A program made the position numbers and the translations under genes. From Gammaproteobacteria bacterium (GTDB taxonomy: Bacteria; Pseudomonadota; Gammaproteobacteria; SZUA-229), in contig JAOULC010000009.1 in NCBI GenBank assembly GCA_029882215.1, forward strand, positions 18,449 to 82,448: 64,000 nt of DNA, given 5' to 3'. This document shows positions 45,501 to 54,734 of this stretch, in pieces. The number at the start of each line of letters is the position of its first letter. The first letter of the stretch is position 1. The notes beneath the pieces were generated by a model. It was not told the origin of the DNA. It did not search any database and worked only from the letters and a program-made list of their open reading frames with translations.

Positions 45501-48471
45501 AACAGACAATACGCCGGTAATCGCTAATGATGAGCTGATCAGAGCACTGCATACATTGTTTGGCAGTGCCCGGACAGCAGAGGTCCCTGCAATATCTTCT
45601 ATCTGTGGGATCGCTGAACAATACATCCGCAAGAAGCAAGAAAATCAATCGACTGAAGTAGATGCAGCCGGAATAGCGGCATTAAACGAGTTAGTTGCCA
45701 GTGTTACCGATGTTCTGAATAATCTTCAGCAGGAAAAACAGTTGCCTGTTAATCAGGCGTTAGTGGATACACTGAGTAAACTGTCTCAAGCAGAAGCTGA
45801 AGCTGGTAGTGCAATTGAGCTGACGGAAGAGGCTGATTTGTCGGAAGCCGCTCTCGTTTCTTATGGTGATATTGATGATGAACTGGTTGATATTTTCTTA
45901 GAAGAAGCTGAGGAACTTGTTGAAGGAGCCGAGCACAGTCTGCAGCAGTGGCGTGAAAATTTAGGTGATGTAGAAAGTGTTAATGAACTAAAACGTATCC
46001 TCCACACCTTAAAGGGTGGTGCCAGGATGGCTGAGCTGACACCGATTGGTGATCTTACTCACGCACTGGAAAGTGCCATAATAGAAACTGCTGATTCGGC
46101 GTCACCATCCATGATGGGAGTTATGCAAGAAGCACTGGATACAATCGTTAATATGCTGACTAAGGTGAGTGCTCGTGAGCCTATTCAGTCAGCAGCGCCA
46201 GCAATTTTAAAATTAAAACAAGCCAGATCATCCGCTAGGTCTGGCGCTGTAGAAACCGCTACTGTTACTCAGACCGCTGAGCCTGAACTGTTACTGGCTG
46301 CTGAGGACATAGTTGAGAAAACGCCGGATGAACATGAAGAAAGCAGTTCTGATCTGGATATTGAGTTTGATACAGAATTCAGCTCACCTGATACAGAAGA
46401 TGACGATGCAGATGAGCTTGAAATTAGTATTTTATCGCCTGAAGAAAATGCGATGGAAGTTGAGTCCGAAGAGCTTGAAAATATTGCGGTCGAAGAGGCA
46501 GAACAAGAGCTTGTCGTTACTTCTGACTATGAACATTCAGAATCTACTGAGCTGACTAATAGCAGCGGGTCAAATGTATTCAAGCTTGATCCTGCAGCGC
46601 GCGCTAAACAAAAAGATGAGTCACAGGCTAAAGCTGTTCAGGAACTGGTGCGTGTAAAGGCTGAGTTGCTGAATGACCTTGTTAATAATGCCGGTGAGGT
46701 CAATATTTACAATAGTCGTTTTAATCAGCAGTTATCGGACTTTGGTTATAACCTGACTGAATTTGATCAGACAGTTGTAAGGTTAAGAGAGCAGTTGCGT
46801 AATCTTGAAATCGAAACTGAGAACCAGATCTTATCCCGTCATGAAAAAGAATCATCACATTACGACGTCGATTTTGATCCGCTAGAAATGGATCGCTACT
46901 CAACACTTCAGCAGCTATCACGCAGCTTAAGTGAGTCGGTCAGTGACCTTGCGAGTATTAAAGATTTCATGAGTAATACTGTGCGAGAGTCTGAGACACT
47001 GCTATTACAACAGTCACGGATATCTACCGAGCTGCAGCAGAGTTTAATGAGCACACGGATGATCAAGTTTAATGGTCTGAGCAGCCGGCTTGCCAGAATT
47101 GTCCGTCAGACATCGCGTGAATTAGGAAAAAATGTTGAGTTCGAAATTTTTGGTGATGAACTGGAAGTCGACAGAACGATTCTCGACAGAATTGTGTCTC
47201 CGCTTGAACATTTGCTCAGAAATGCAGTAGCGCATGGTATCGAAACAAATGAGACAAGAGCGTCGTTAAACAAAACGGAAACCGGAAAGGTAACCATTCA
47301 TGTTTCAAAGCAGGCTCAGGATCTTGTTATTGATGTAGCAGATAATGGTTCTGGCATTAATGTCGATGCGATTCGTAACAGTGCAATAAAGAAAGGCATG
47401 ATTACAGTCGACAGCGAGCTGAGTGATCATGAAATTGTACAGTTTATTCTTGAACCCGGATTTAGTACGGCTAAGGATGTCACCCAGATATCAGGCCGAG
47501 GTGTCGGTCTGGATGTTGTTGATAGTGAAATCAAGCAGCTAAGCGGTACGCTTGATATTCAGTCTAAACTCAACAAAGGCAGCCACTTTATTGCACGTCT
47601 GCCAATGACACTGTCAATAAGTCAGGCACTGCTGGTTCACCTGCAGGATGAGATATTTGCTGTGCCTCTGAATACCATTGAAGGCATTGTTCGTCTGAGT
47701 GGCTATGAGCTTGACATGATATATGAGAAAGGTCTTGGCTATTATGAATTTGGCGATGATAAATATGAAGTTAAGTACCTTGGCTATTTATTAAAAGGCC
47801 GTAAACCTGAGTACTTGGAACAGGCGCAGCCATATCCAATCTTACTGGTTAAAACCGGTGATCTTCGTATTGCAGTTCATGTTGATAGCCTGGTTGGACG
47901 TCGCGAAATCGTGGTTAAACCGGTAGGTCAGCAGATCAGCACGGTAAAAGGTGTGTCTGGTGCAACGATTCTTGGCGACGGACATGTTGTACTAATTCTC
48001 GACATGGCTTCATTACTACGTTCTAAGAGCGTCTTCCAGATAGAAAGTCAGGCTGCAGAAATGCTGCGTGAAGCAGAAAAAGCAGTTGCTGAAACGATAA
48101 CGGTAATGGTGGTTGATGATTCAATTACTATCCGTAAAGTAACCGAGCGTATTTTACTAAGACACGGAATGGAAGTTATTCTGGCGAAAGATGGTCTGGA
48201 TGCGACGGCGAAATTACAAGAACGACTGCCAGATATTATGCTGCTTGATATTGAAATGCCACGTATGGATGGTTATGAAGTTGCGTCAATGGTCAGAAAC
48301 AATGAACACATGAAGGATCTGCCGATTATTATGATTACGTCCCGTACAGGTACGAAGCATAAAGAGAAAGCGATGGAGATCGGTGTTAATCGCTACTTAG
48401 GTAAGCCCTATCAGGAAGATGAACTGATGGAAAATATCACAACGGTTCTGGCAGAAGAGAAAGTATCATAA
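42535..48471 (+). CDS. chpA: Chemosensory histidine kinase/response regulator ChpA
   Basis: The 1978-residue CheA-type hybrid kinase has an N-terminal FimL/Hpt-like region (about 1-560) without a clear HTLKG box. Three Hpt domains carry predicted phospho-histidines H723 (HTLKGSGR), H1006 (HTLFGSAR) and H1157 (HTLKGGAR). Very acidic linkers (about 590-670, 830-960 and 1260-1350) separate them. Then come the dimerisation helices (about 1370-1500) and the ATPase core with LRNAVAHGIE, DNGSG (about 1603) and GRGVGLDVV (about 1654). A CheW domain and a receiver with D1905 (MLLDIEMPRMDGY) end the protein. Pseudomonas ChpA is longer, with more Hpt/Spt/Tpt units. Confidence 0.95.
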   Translation: MKNPSDTVEFNSLNWVKKELDLVLEDAQKAFNIYIDDASETDKLQECIDQIHLIHGTLLMVELYGAAMLAEEIEELVKSLRDEEVSGNEEIYQLIMGAMLRLPDYLDGLISGNKDVPIVLLPVLNDLRAARNESLLSESLLFFPDVDVDENDIENIVVDASANNELQALAKRLRPHFQLGLLTWFKDEKPLTGLKRIQAVINELEKNSVEKKVRRLWTVSSALLESLIHKGINSSITVKLLIGKIDRLNKELIDHGEAALEKSLPADIIKNILYYIARSDSLGDRVSNIKEIYKLNELLPGNNAENEAALNMGGPNIDLLQTVAQAIREDFTEVKDALEIFVHGEEQDRSKLESLPALLAKIADTMGMLSLGAPRQMILEQKNQVEKFVSGELDATDQQVMDVASVLLNAEAKLNNFISRKSDSSSDAADEADESHDSEYQEVLSTVAREALTDFNQAKHLILQYAESPGDSSDLERVVKLFADVSGAMFMEPLDILAPLIRGISSYIQTVLINAGQLIPEQLDVVADAVTSIEYYLESVIEGRKDLNADLNFGRSAVDKLRVFAAELGSSVDSATAEKAAQANEASIDLDETAVETAADDGFSLDMEDSEFELNDTEIDAEPAIDDTDFGLDLELELDSGFDLVEESSEVEPAPVAEKTTSVISKTKRPELAIIGDDTDEEIFEIFIEEALEVLAEINENLPQWKFDNSNEDARASVRRSFHTLKGSGRLIGAMMIGEFSWSIENMINKVIDKSIPLTAEVFFVLEEAVTVLPQLIEQMQGNKQPVANIYDLMEHADALSRGERFSPPVKAEVTATVASENLPVDDTGADEAIMDPAGADVTDHNVSSLDIEDGTDEIINLSEPEDELMNFDEDSFEVTDEIEFNSTELTDFDEGNLSDELELSDEFSLESELIVEDEDNEFSFEVSEDEISLESALEVDELAIDLDDDLSLTEVPVKLEIDPELFRIFRAESEGHLDTIRHILILNQTDNTPVIANDELIRALHTLFGSARTAEVPAISSICGIAEQYIRKKQENQSTEVDAAGIAALNELVASVTDVLNNLQQEKQLPVNQALVDTLSKLSQAEAEAGSAIELTEEADLSEAALVSYGDIDDELVDIFLEEAEELVEGAEHSLQQWRENLGDVESVNELKRILHTLKGGARMAELTPIGDLTHALESAIIETADSASPSMMGVMQEALDTIVNMLTKVSAREPIQSAAPAILKLKQARSSARSGAVETATVTQTAEPELLLAAEDIVEKTPDEHEESSSDLDIEFDTEFSSPDTEDDDADELEISILSPEENAMEVESEELENIAVEEAEQELVVTSDYEHSESTELTNSSGSNVFKLDPAARAKQKDESQAKAVQELVRVKAELLNDLVNNAGEVNIYNSRFNQQLSDFGYNLTEFDQTVVRLREQLRNLEIETENQILSRHEKESSHYDVDFDPLEMDRYSTLQQLSRSLSESVSDLASIKDFMSNTVRESETLLLQQSRISTELQQSLMSTRMIKFNGLSSRLARIVRQTSRELGKNVEFEIFGDELEVDRTILDRIVSPLEHLLRNAVAHGIETNETRASLNKTETGKVTIHVSKQAQDLVIDVADNGSGINVDAIRNSAIKKGMITVDSELSDHEIVQFILEPGFSTAKDVTQISGRGVGLDVVDSEIKQLSGTLDIQSKLNKGSHFIARLPMTLSISQALLVHLQDEIFAVPLNTIEGIVRLSGYELDMIYEKGLGYYEFGDDKYEVKYLGYLLKGRKPEYLEQAQPYPILLVKTGDLRIAVHVDSLVGRREIVVKPVGQQISTVKGVSGATILGDGHVVLILDMASLLRSKSVFQIESQAAEMLREAEKAVAETITVMVVDDSITIRKVTERILLRHGMEVILAKDGLDATAKLQERLPDIMLLDIEMPRMDGYEVASMVRNNEHMKDLPIIMITSRTGTKHKEKAMEIGVNRYLGKPYQEDELMENITTVLAEEKVS

Positions 48472-48939
48472 ATGGCTGATCAAAAAGTTATAAAAAGTTT
48501 ACTGCTGCCAATGAAAACCAGCAGTGTCATCGTGCCCAATACTGCGATCGCAGAAATAGTATCGGTCGAGCATGTGTTACCTGTTAATGATGCACCAACA
48601 TGGATGCTCGGTTATTTAAGCTGGCGTCGCCGTTCGGTTCCACTGCTTTCGTTTGATGCAGTGCAGCAGGGAGAACCGGATTTTCTGAGCAGTCGCAGTA
48701 AAATTGCTGTTCTTTATTCAATCAGTCAGGATAGTACATTTCCCTATATGGCTATATTGATGCAGCGTGCACCTAAAGTTATCAGTATCACCGAAGATAA
48801 TATCAAACAGGCCGGAGCTGATCACAATAGTGGTAATATCAAACTGGTGCTGCAGAATGTTGTCGTCAATGATGAAATTGTCGGTGATATTCTGGATCTG
48901 AAAGCAGTAGAAGCTACCTTCAAACAAGCCGGCTATTAA
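48472..48939 (+). CDS. chpC: CheW-like protein ChpC
   Basis: A single 155-residue CheW domain (SWRRRSVPLLSFDA and similar segments) starts directly after the chpA stop codon. In Pseudomonas chpB (methylesterase) separates chpA from chpC; here it is missing. It presumably links additional receptors to ChpA. Confidence 0.85.
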   Translation: MADQKVIKSLLLPMKTSSVIVPNTAIAEIVSVEHVLPVNDAPTWMLGYLSWRRRSVPLLSFDAVQQGEPDFLSSRSKIAVLYSISQDSTFPYMAILMQRAPKVISITEDNIKQAGADHNSGNIKLVLQNVVVNDEIVGDILDLKAVEATFKQAGY

Positions 48940-49006
48940 GCAGCTGACGGCTAAACTATCTTTTCCCGTTTAGACATTAAAGCCCGTTCTGATATTCACC
49001 CGAAGA

Positions 49007-49690
49007 ATGCCATTAAAAAAACAATTACAGATAGAAAAAAGCTGGGAAAAATACCTGCGATCTGAACTGCAGAAAGACTATATGCAATCACTGCTGAGAT
49101 TTCTTTCGGCAGAAGAAGAACAGGGTAAGGTTATTTTTCCGCCTGAAAAACTGTGGTTCAATGCGATTAATACAACACCCTTTGGCAGTGTAAAAGTGGT
49201 CATTCTTGGGCAGGATCCTTACCCTACACCTGGACATGCGCACGGCCTTTGTTTCTCAGTAATGCCTGACGTTCAGCCTCTGCCAAAGTCGCTGATAAAT
49301 ATTTATAAAGAACTGAGTGCAGACCTTGGTGTTGTAAATGAAAATGGTAATTTACAAAGCTGGGCAGAGCAGGGGGTATTGATGCTCAATAGTGTGCTAA
49401 CAGTTGAAAGTGGTAAGGCGAACTCTCATGAAGGTAAAGGCTGGGAGCAGTTTACGGATAAAATAATTTCTGTCCTGAATGATCAGCAGCAACCGCTAGT
49501 CTTTGTTCTGTGGGGCGCGTATGCACAGAAAAAAGGTGCGGTTATTGATGGCACCAGACATCTGGTGCTTCGCTCTGCGCATCCGTCACCACTGGCTGCT
49601 TACAGGGGCTTCTGGGGAAGTAAGCCTTTTTCAAAAATTAATGAGTTTTTGAAAAAAAATGGCAAGGCAGAAGTTAACTGGCAGGTTTAG
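49007..49690 (+). CDS. ung: Uracil-DNA glycosylase
   Basis: Removes uracil from DNA. The 227-residue family 1 enzyme has water-activating motif GQDPYPTPGHAHG, with D70, and the C-terminal HPSPLAAYRGF DNA-intercalation loop. In E. coli the first motif is GQDPYH; here a proline replaces that histidine. It is convergent with the next minus-strand gene. Confidence 0.95.
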   Translation: MPLKKQLQIEKSWEKYLRSELQKDYMQSLLRFLSAEEEQGKVIFPPEKLWFNAINTTPFGSVKVVILGQDPYPTPGHAHGLCFSVMPDVQPLPKSLINIYKELSADLGVVNENGNLQSWAEQGVLMLNSVLTVESGKANSHEGKGWEQFTDKIISVLNDQQQPLVFVLWGAYAQKKGAVIDGTRHLVLRSAHPSPLAAYRGFWGSKPFSKINEFLKKNGKAEVNWQV

Positions 49691-49703
49691 CTGTAGCTGG
49701 TTT

Positions 49704-50072
49704 CTAAAAAACACTTTGACGGGTTTTCATAATTTCATTTGTTACCTTTTCTTTGTCGGAGTCACTCAGTGATAATGAATCTATGTTTTGACTGAGCATC
49801 TTTATAAAATAATCCAGTAATTGATCTGTAGTAGCGGGTTTCTTCTCTTCTTTTATTTGTGGATCATCAGATTCGATGTTCACATACTTTGGAACGATTA
49901 TGCTGCTGCCAGTTGCAGTATCTTTTGCAATAATAGGAGATACTTTTCTATAGGCAATATTTTTCCAGAAAAACTTATCACCTATATTTATTTGTGAAAA
50001 TTTCATTGTTTTTGTTACCGAATGTTTGGGATTAACAATAATAAGCCATTGATTTTTTTCGATTATAGTCAT
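49704..50072 (-). CDS. Hypothetical protein, 122 residues
   Basis: I do not recognise it. The segment MKFSQINIGDKFFWKNIAYRK resembles short beta-rich modules found in many small hypothetical proteins. The C-terminal half is charged and helical. The true start may be the internal ATG at 50006, because neither start has a clear ribosome site. The gene follows rsmE by 7 bases on the same strand and may be co-transcribed with it. Confidence 0.55.
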   Translation of the reverse strand: MTIIEKNQWLIIVNPKHSVTKTMKFSQINIGDKFFWKNIAYRKVSPIIAKDTATGSSIIVPKYVNIESDDPQIKEEKKPATTDQLLDYFIKMLSQNIDSLSLSDSDKEKVTNEIMKTRQSVF

Positions 50073-50079
50073 TGGGTAA

Positions 50080-50802
50080 TTAATTTAAGTCACCCCAGGA
50101 TGACTGAATAATACTGATCGCTGCAATTGCAGCTGTTTCTGTCCGTAGTACTCTTGGTCCGAATCGAACTTCTCTGAATCCTTTGCCGACAGAAGTCTCA
50201 ATCTCCTCATCTGTAAATCCGCCTTCCGGGCCAATGATAATTGAAACAGACTGTACGGCGCTCTGAGTTAACAGGTTTTGACCGGCAGTAGGCTGCAAAA
50301 TAAAACCTGCCTCAGATTCGCTTAAAGAAAGAACGGATAATTTCTTTGGCGGGTGGATCTGTAGAAGTTTGTTTCTGCCTGACTGTTCGCAGGCACTGTT
50401 TGCGATGCCCTGCCAGTGGCGCATTTTCTTTTCAAGACGATCACCTTTTAGGTTAACGACGGTGCGCTCACAGATAAGAGGAATAAGTTCGCTGACGCCG
50501 AGTTCGACGGCTTTCTGAATGGTGATATCCATGTGGTCACCCTTAGAGATTCCCTGAATCAACGTGATTTTTAACGGTGACTCATTATCTCCCGGGACGA
50601 ATTCATCAAGTTGTACCTGAGCCTGTTTGGAGTGATCAAGCAAGCTGGCTTTATAACTGCCACCCTGGCCGTTAAATAAAATAATCTCAGCTGCAACAGG
50701 CAGGCGCAGTACTTTAATTAAATAACTGCTGGCCGCTTTGTCCAGCTGAAGTGTATTACCAACAGTAAGGTCTTTCTCTATATACACTCTGGGTATACGC
50801 AT
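50080..50802 (-). CDS. rsmE: 16S rRNA (uracil-1498-N3)-methyltransferase
   Basis: The 240-residue SPOUT-fold enzyme has an N-terminal PUA-like domain (MRIPRVYIEKDL) and the knotted SAM site IIIGPEGGFTDEEIE. FGPRVLRTETAAIAAI is near the C-terminus. All are standard for RsmE. Confidence 0.95.
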   Translation of the reverse strand: MRIPRVYIEKDLTVGNTLQLDKAASSYLIKVLRLPVAAEIILFNGQGGSYKASLLDHSKQAQVQLDEFVPGDNESPLKITLIQGISKGDHMDITIQKAVELGVSELIPLICERTVVNLKGDRLEKKMRHWQGIANSACEQSGRNKLLQIHPPKKLSVLSLSESEAGFILQPTAGQNLLTQSAVQSVSIIIGPEGGFTDEEIETSVGKGFREVRFGPRVLRTETAAIAAISIIQSSWGDLN

Positions 50803-50848
50803 AACTTATATGTCTCTTGCTGTTATCTATGGGTATAAGTACCGATGT

Positions 50849-52198
50849 CTAATCTTTAGTGGCCAGGTTAATTCCGTCAAATGCAACCTGCGCCATTTTA
50901 TCAATTTCATCTTCAGTGATGACGTATGGAGGCATAAAATATACGACGTTGCCAAGTGGGCGTATCAATACACCGTTTTTTAAACCGTACTGATAAACTC
51001 GCAAGCCGCGACGTTCTTTCCAGTCATAAGGGGTTTTTGTTTTCTTATCTTTTGCCATTTCAATGGCGACGACCATGCCGTGCTGACGTACATCACTAAC
51101 GTGCGGATGTTCTTTAAACTTTTCTGATACTTTTGATAAGTGACGGATTAAATTTTGATTGGCCTGTATGATATCATCCTCTGCAAAAATATCCAGGGTC
51201 GCTAATGCCGCACGGCAGCCCATCGGGTTTCCGGTATAACTATGTGAATGTAAAAAAGCTGTTAAGTTTACATAATCATCATAAAAGGCATCATAAATTT
51301 TGTCGGTAGTTAAGACACAGGAAAGCGGCAGATAACCACCGGTTAAGCCTTTTGATAAACACATAAAGTCAGGTGTGATCTCTGCCTGTTCAGAGGCAAA
51401 CAAAGTGCCCGTACGGCCAAAGCCAACAGCAACTTCATCGCATATTAAATGCACGTCAAATTCATCGCAGGCTTGACGCAGAAGCTTTAAATAAACCGGG
51501 TGGTACATGCGCATATTACCGGCACACTGAATCAGCGGTTCGATGATAACGGCACAACAGTGATCGGCATGTTGCTGAAGGATTTCTCGCATGGGTTCGA
51601 TCATTCGTGCTGAATAATCTTCATCGGTTTCACCTTCTTCTTTATTGAAACAGTCGGGCGAGGGGGCTGTGATGGTTTTTAATAGTAGCGGCTCATAAGT
51701 ACTTTTGTATAAAGCAACATCACCCACCGATAATGCGGCGATGGTTTCGCCGTGATAGGAGTTGCTTAGATTGATAAAGGTTGTTTTCTCTTTTTTACCG
51801 GTATTGACCCAGTAATGAAAACTCATTTTTAAAGCAACTTCAATGGCTGATGAGCCATTATCTGCAAAGAATGTTTTGTTTAATCCGGCAGGTGTTAGTT
51901 TTACCAGTCGCTCTGATAACTCGACGATTGTTTCATGAGTAAAGCCGGCAAGAATAACATGCTCAAGCGTTTGCATCTGCTGCTGCAGAGCTTGATTAAT
52001 GCGCGGGTTGCAATGACCAAAAAGATTAACCCACCAGGAGCTGATCGCATCAATATAGCGGTTGCCATCAAAATCTTCTAACCAGATACCATCGCCACTT
52101 TTAATCGGGATAATAGGTAATGACTCATGATCCTTCATTTGCGTGCAGGGGTGCCAAAGCACAGATAAATCTCTTTCTATCAGCGTGTTATTACCCAT
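50849..52198 (-). CDS. bioA: Adenosylmethionine-8-amino-7-oxononanoate aminotransferase
   Basis: Biotin synthesis step from KAPA to DAPA, using SAM as amino donor. The 449-residue PLP enzyme has LWHPCTQMKDHE at the N-terminus, SSWWVNLFGHCNP and IICDEVAVGFGRTG (reads LICDEVAVGFGRTG). The PLP lysine is in CLSKGLTGGYLPLS. It is isolated from other bio genes and lies downstream of the metK operon terminator. Confidence 0.95.
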   Translation of the reverse strand: MGNNTLIERDLSVLWHPCTQMKDHESLPIIPIKSGDGIWLEDFDGNRYIDAISSWWVNLFGHCNPRINQALQQQMQTLEHVILAGFTHETIVELSERLVKLTPAGLNKTFFADNGSSAIEVALKMSFHYWVNTGKKEKTTFINLSNSYHGETIAALSVGDVALYKSTYEPLLLKTITAPSPDCFNKEEGETDEDYSARMIEPMREILQQHADHCCAVIIEPLIQCAGNMRMYHPVYLKLLRQACDEFDVHLICDEVAVGFGRTGTLFASEQAEITPDFMCLSKGLTGGYLPLSCVLTTDKIYDAFYDDYVNLTAFLHSHSYTGNPMGCRAALATLDIFAEDDIIQANQNLIRHLSKVSEKFKEHPHVSDVRQHGMVVAIEMAKDKKTKTPYDWKERRGLRVYQYGLKNGVLIRPLGNVVYFMPPYVITEDEIDKMAQVAFDGINLATKD

Positions 52199-52301
52199 AG
52201 GGATGGTTTCTCCGTGAATATACGTTAATGAACGCTAGTGACTGGTATTGTACTGTATACAATTAAGTACAACATATATTGATGGTTTTTATAGCGAAGA
52301 T

Positions 52302-52342
52302 AACGCTAACGGAATGCCTGAGCTAAGGTATCCGTTAGCGTT
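52302..52342 (-). terminator. Hairpin after metF
   Basis: A perfect 12-bp stem (52302-52313 with 52331-52342) is extended inward by ATGCC/GGTAT with one G-U pair. It begins 24 bases after the metF stop codon on the minus strand. The U-tract is poor, but position indicates the end of the metK-ahcY-metF operon. Confidence 0.65.
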
Positions 52343-52365
52343 TATTGGTTTAATTGGTGGAAAAT

Positions 52366-53199
52366 TTAACGTTCAAGCTCATTCCAGATAGCCAGCGTGG
52401 CTTCTGTCTGGTTCATACTATAAAAGTGCAGACCGGGCGCATCATTGTCGAGCAGGCGCTGACACATATCGGTAACCACGTCTTTACCGAAGGCTTTTAA
52501 TGAATCAGTATCATCACTAAAATCCTGTAGCCGTTTGCGTATCCAGCGCGGTATTTCAGTGCCACAGGCATCAGAAAAACGCGCCAGATTGGTAAAATTC
52601 GTGATTGGCATAATGCCGGGAATTATCGGGATATCCAGTCCCATTAACTCGCAGTCATCGACAAACTGATAATAGGCATCCACATTATAAAAATATTGTG
52701 TAATGGCGGAATCAGCACCGGCCTCAACCTTTTGTTTAAAAAACTCAAGGTCTTTTTTTGGCGAGTCGCACTGTGGATGAAACTCCGGGTATGCTGCAAC
52801 TTCGATATGAAAATGATCACCGGTTTGCTGGCGAATGAAACTGACCAGCTCATTAGCATGGTGAAGCTCACCGGCTGTTACCATGCCAGACGGCATATCA
52901 CCGCGTAAAGCAACCAGGCGCTTTATGCCTTGTTCTTTATAGTGCAGCAGAATCTCCGCAATTTCATCTTTGGTCGAGCCAATGCATGAAAGATGAGGTG
53001 CTGTTGGTACTTCAGTATGCCTGATGATTTCACTCACCGCATTAAAAGTACGTTCACGTGTTGAACCACCGGCACCAAAGGTCACAGAGAAAAACTCGGG
53101 GTTCATCTGCTGCTTTAAGGTAGCGCTGGTATTTAAGAGTTTTTCCAGTCCCTCATTCGTTTTCGGCGGGAAAAACTCACAGCTAAATGTACGCTTCAT
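52366..53199 (-). CDS. metF: 5,10-Methylenetetrahydrofolate reductase
   Basis: Makes 5-methyl-THF for remethylation of homocysteine. The 277-residue FAD enzyme has FSCEFFPPKTNEG, FSVTFGAGGSTRERT and PHLSCIGSTKDEI. ALRGDMPSG and ITQYFYNVDAYY are also present. It is the last gene of the methyl-cycle operon, 26 bases after ahcY. Confidence 0.96.
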   Translation of the reverse strand: MKRTFSCEFFPPKTNEGLEKLLNTSATLKQQMNPEFFSVTFGAGGSTRERTFNAVSEIIRHTEVPTAPHLSCIGSTKDEIAEILLHYKEQGIKRLVALRGDMPSGMVTAGELHHANELVSFIRQQTGDHFHIEVAAYPEFHPQCDSPKKDLEFFKQKVEAGADSAITQYFYNVDAYYQFVDDCELMGLDIPIIPGIMPITNFTNLARFSDACGTEIPRWIRKRLQDFSDDTDSLKAFGKDVVTDMCQRLLDNDAPGLHFYSMNQTEATLAIWNELER

Positions 53200-53225
53200 T
53201 ATATTATTTACCTGTGAGGGTTTTA

Positions 53226-54647
53226 TTAGTAACGGTAATGGTTAGCTTTAAACGGACCTTCTACCGGTACGTCGATATAATCTGCCTGCTGCTGAGTTAA
53301 TGTACTCAGGTAAGCGCCGACTTTATTCAGATGTAAACGCGCCACTTTTTCATCAAGTATTTTGGGCAGAATATAAACTTCATTTTTGTAGTTTTCTGAA
53401 TTCTGGTAAAACTCAATTTGTGCCATTACCTGATTGGTAAATGATGCCGACATGACGAAACTTGGGTGACCGGTTGCGCAGCCCAGATTCACCAGACGAC
53501 CCTTGGCCAGAATAATAATGCGTTTGCCATCAGGGAAAATAACGTGATCAACCTGTGGTTTGATTTCTACCCACTCATAATTTTCAAGTGAAGAAATTTC
53601 AATTTCAGAATCAAAGTGACCAATGTTACAAACGATAGACTCGTTCTTCATCCTGCTCATATGATCATGATTGATAACGTTGACGTTGCCCGTGGTCGTC
53701 ACAAAGATATCACCCATGCTGCAGGCTTCATTCATATCAACAACGCGATGGCCTTCCATTGCAGCCTGTAATGCGCAGATTGGATCAATTTCAGTCACCC
53801 AGACAGTGGCACCCATGCCTTTAAATGCCTGTGCGCAGCCTTTACCCACATCGCCATAACCTAATACAACAGTAATTTTTCCGGCAATCATAACGTCTGT
53901 TGCACGCTTGATGCTGTCGATTAATGATTCACGGCAGCCATACAGGTTATCAAATTTTGATTTAGTCGCAGAGTCATTGACGTTCATGGCAGGGAAAAGT
54001 AATTCGCCTTTTTTCTGCATTTCATATAAACGGTGAACACCGGTTGTGGTTTCTTCGGTTACACCTTTAACGCTGGCTGCGATATCCTGCCATGTAGTTG
54101 AACCGGGCTTAATAGTACGACGTAATACTTCAAGAATTTCTTTGTACTCTTCATTGTCGTCTTCTTTGGTAGCCGGGATTGCGCCGGCTTTTTCGAATTC
54201 AACTCCTTTATGAACTAATAAGGTGGCATCGCCACCATCATCAAGAATCATGTTTGGCAGTTTACCATCAGGCCAGATTAAAGCCTGCTCAGTGCACCAC
54301 CAGTATTCTTCTATGGTTTCACCTTTCCAGGCAAAAACCGGAATACCCTGTGCGGCGATAGCGGCAGCTGCGTGGTCCTGAGTTGAAAAGATGTTACATG
54401 AAACCCAGCGCACTTCCGCTCCCAGTGCCACCAGTGTTTCAATCAGTACAGCAGTCTGGATGGTCATATGGATACTGCCCATAATGCGACAGCCTGCCAG
54501 TGGTTGTGCGGTGCCGTACTCTTCGCGCAGAGACATTAGCCCCGGCATTTCGGTTTCGGCGATGGCAATTTCTTTATGGCCCCATTCGGCCAGTGAAATA
54601 TCGGCAACTTTATAATCTGTAAAATTCGGATCGATAGCAGTGCTCAT
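53226..54647 (-). CDS. ahcY: S-adenosylhomocysteine hydrolase
   Basis: Splits SAH into adenosine and homocysteine. The 473-residue NAD enzyme has [17 protein letters not shown] motif [15 protein letters not shown], and the C-terminal PFKANHYRY. The roughly 40-residue insertion relative to mammalian SAHH is present, as in other bacteria. Second gene of the operon controlled by the SAH riboswitch. Confidence 0.97.
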   Translation of the reverse strand: MSTAIDPNFTDYKVADISLAEWGHKEIAIAETEMPGLMSLREEYGTAQPLAGCRIMGSIHMTIQTAVLIETLVALGAEVRWVSCNIFSTQDHAAAAIAAQGIPVFAWKGETIEEYWWCTEQALIWPDGKLPNMILDDGGDATLLVHKGVEFEKAGAIPATKEDDNEEYKEILEVLRRTIKPGSTTWQDIAASVKGVTEETTTGVHRLYEMQKKGELLFPAMNVNDSATKSKFDNLYGCRESLIDSIKRATDVMIAGKITVVLGYGDVGKGCAQAFKGMGATVWVTEIDPICALQAAMEGHRVVDMNEACSMGDIFVTTTGNVNVINHDHMSRMKNESIVCNIGHFDSEIEISSLENYEWVEIKPQVDHVIFPDGKRIIILAKGRLVNLGCATGHPSFVMSASFTNQVMAQIEFYQNSENYKNEVYILPKILDEKVARLHLNKVGAYLSTLTQQQADYIDVPVEGPFKANHYRY

Positions 54648-54734
54648 GTGTAGCTCCTGAATATAAATATGTCTAATGTCATTAGTCGAAAGTCACCGCT
54701 TTATGGCTAATGACTCTCGGCTACAGAATGTGTT

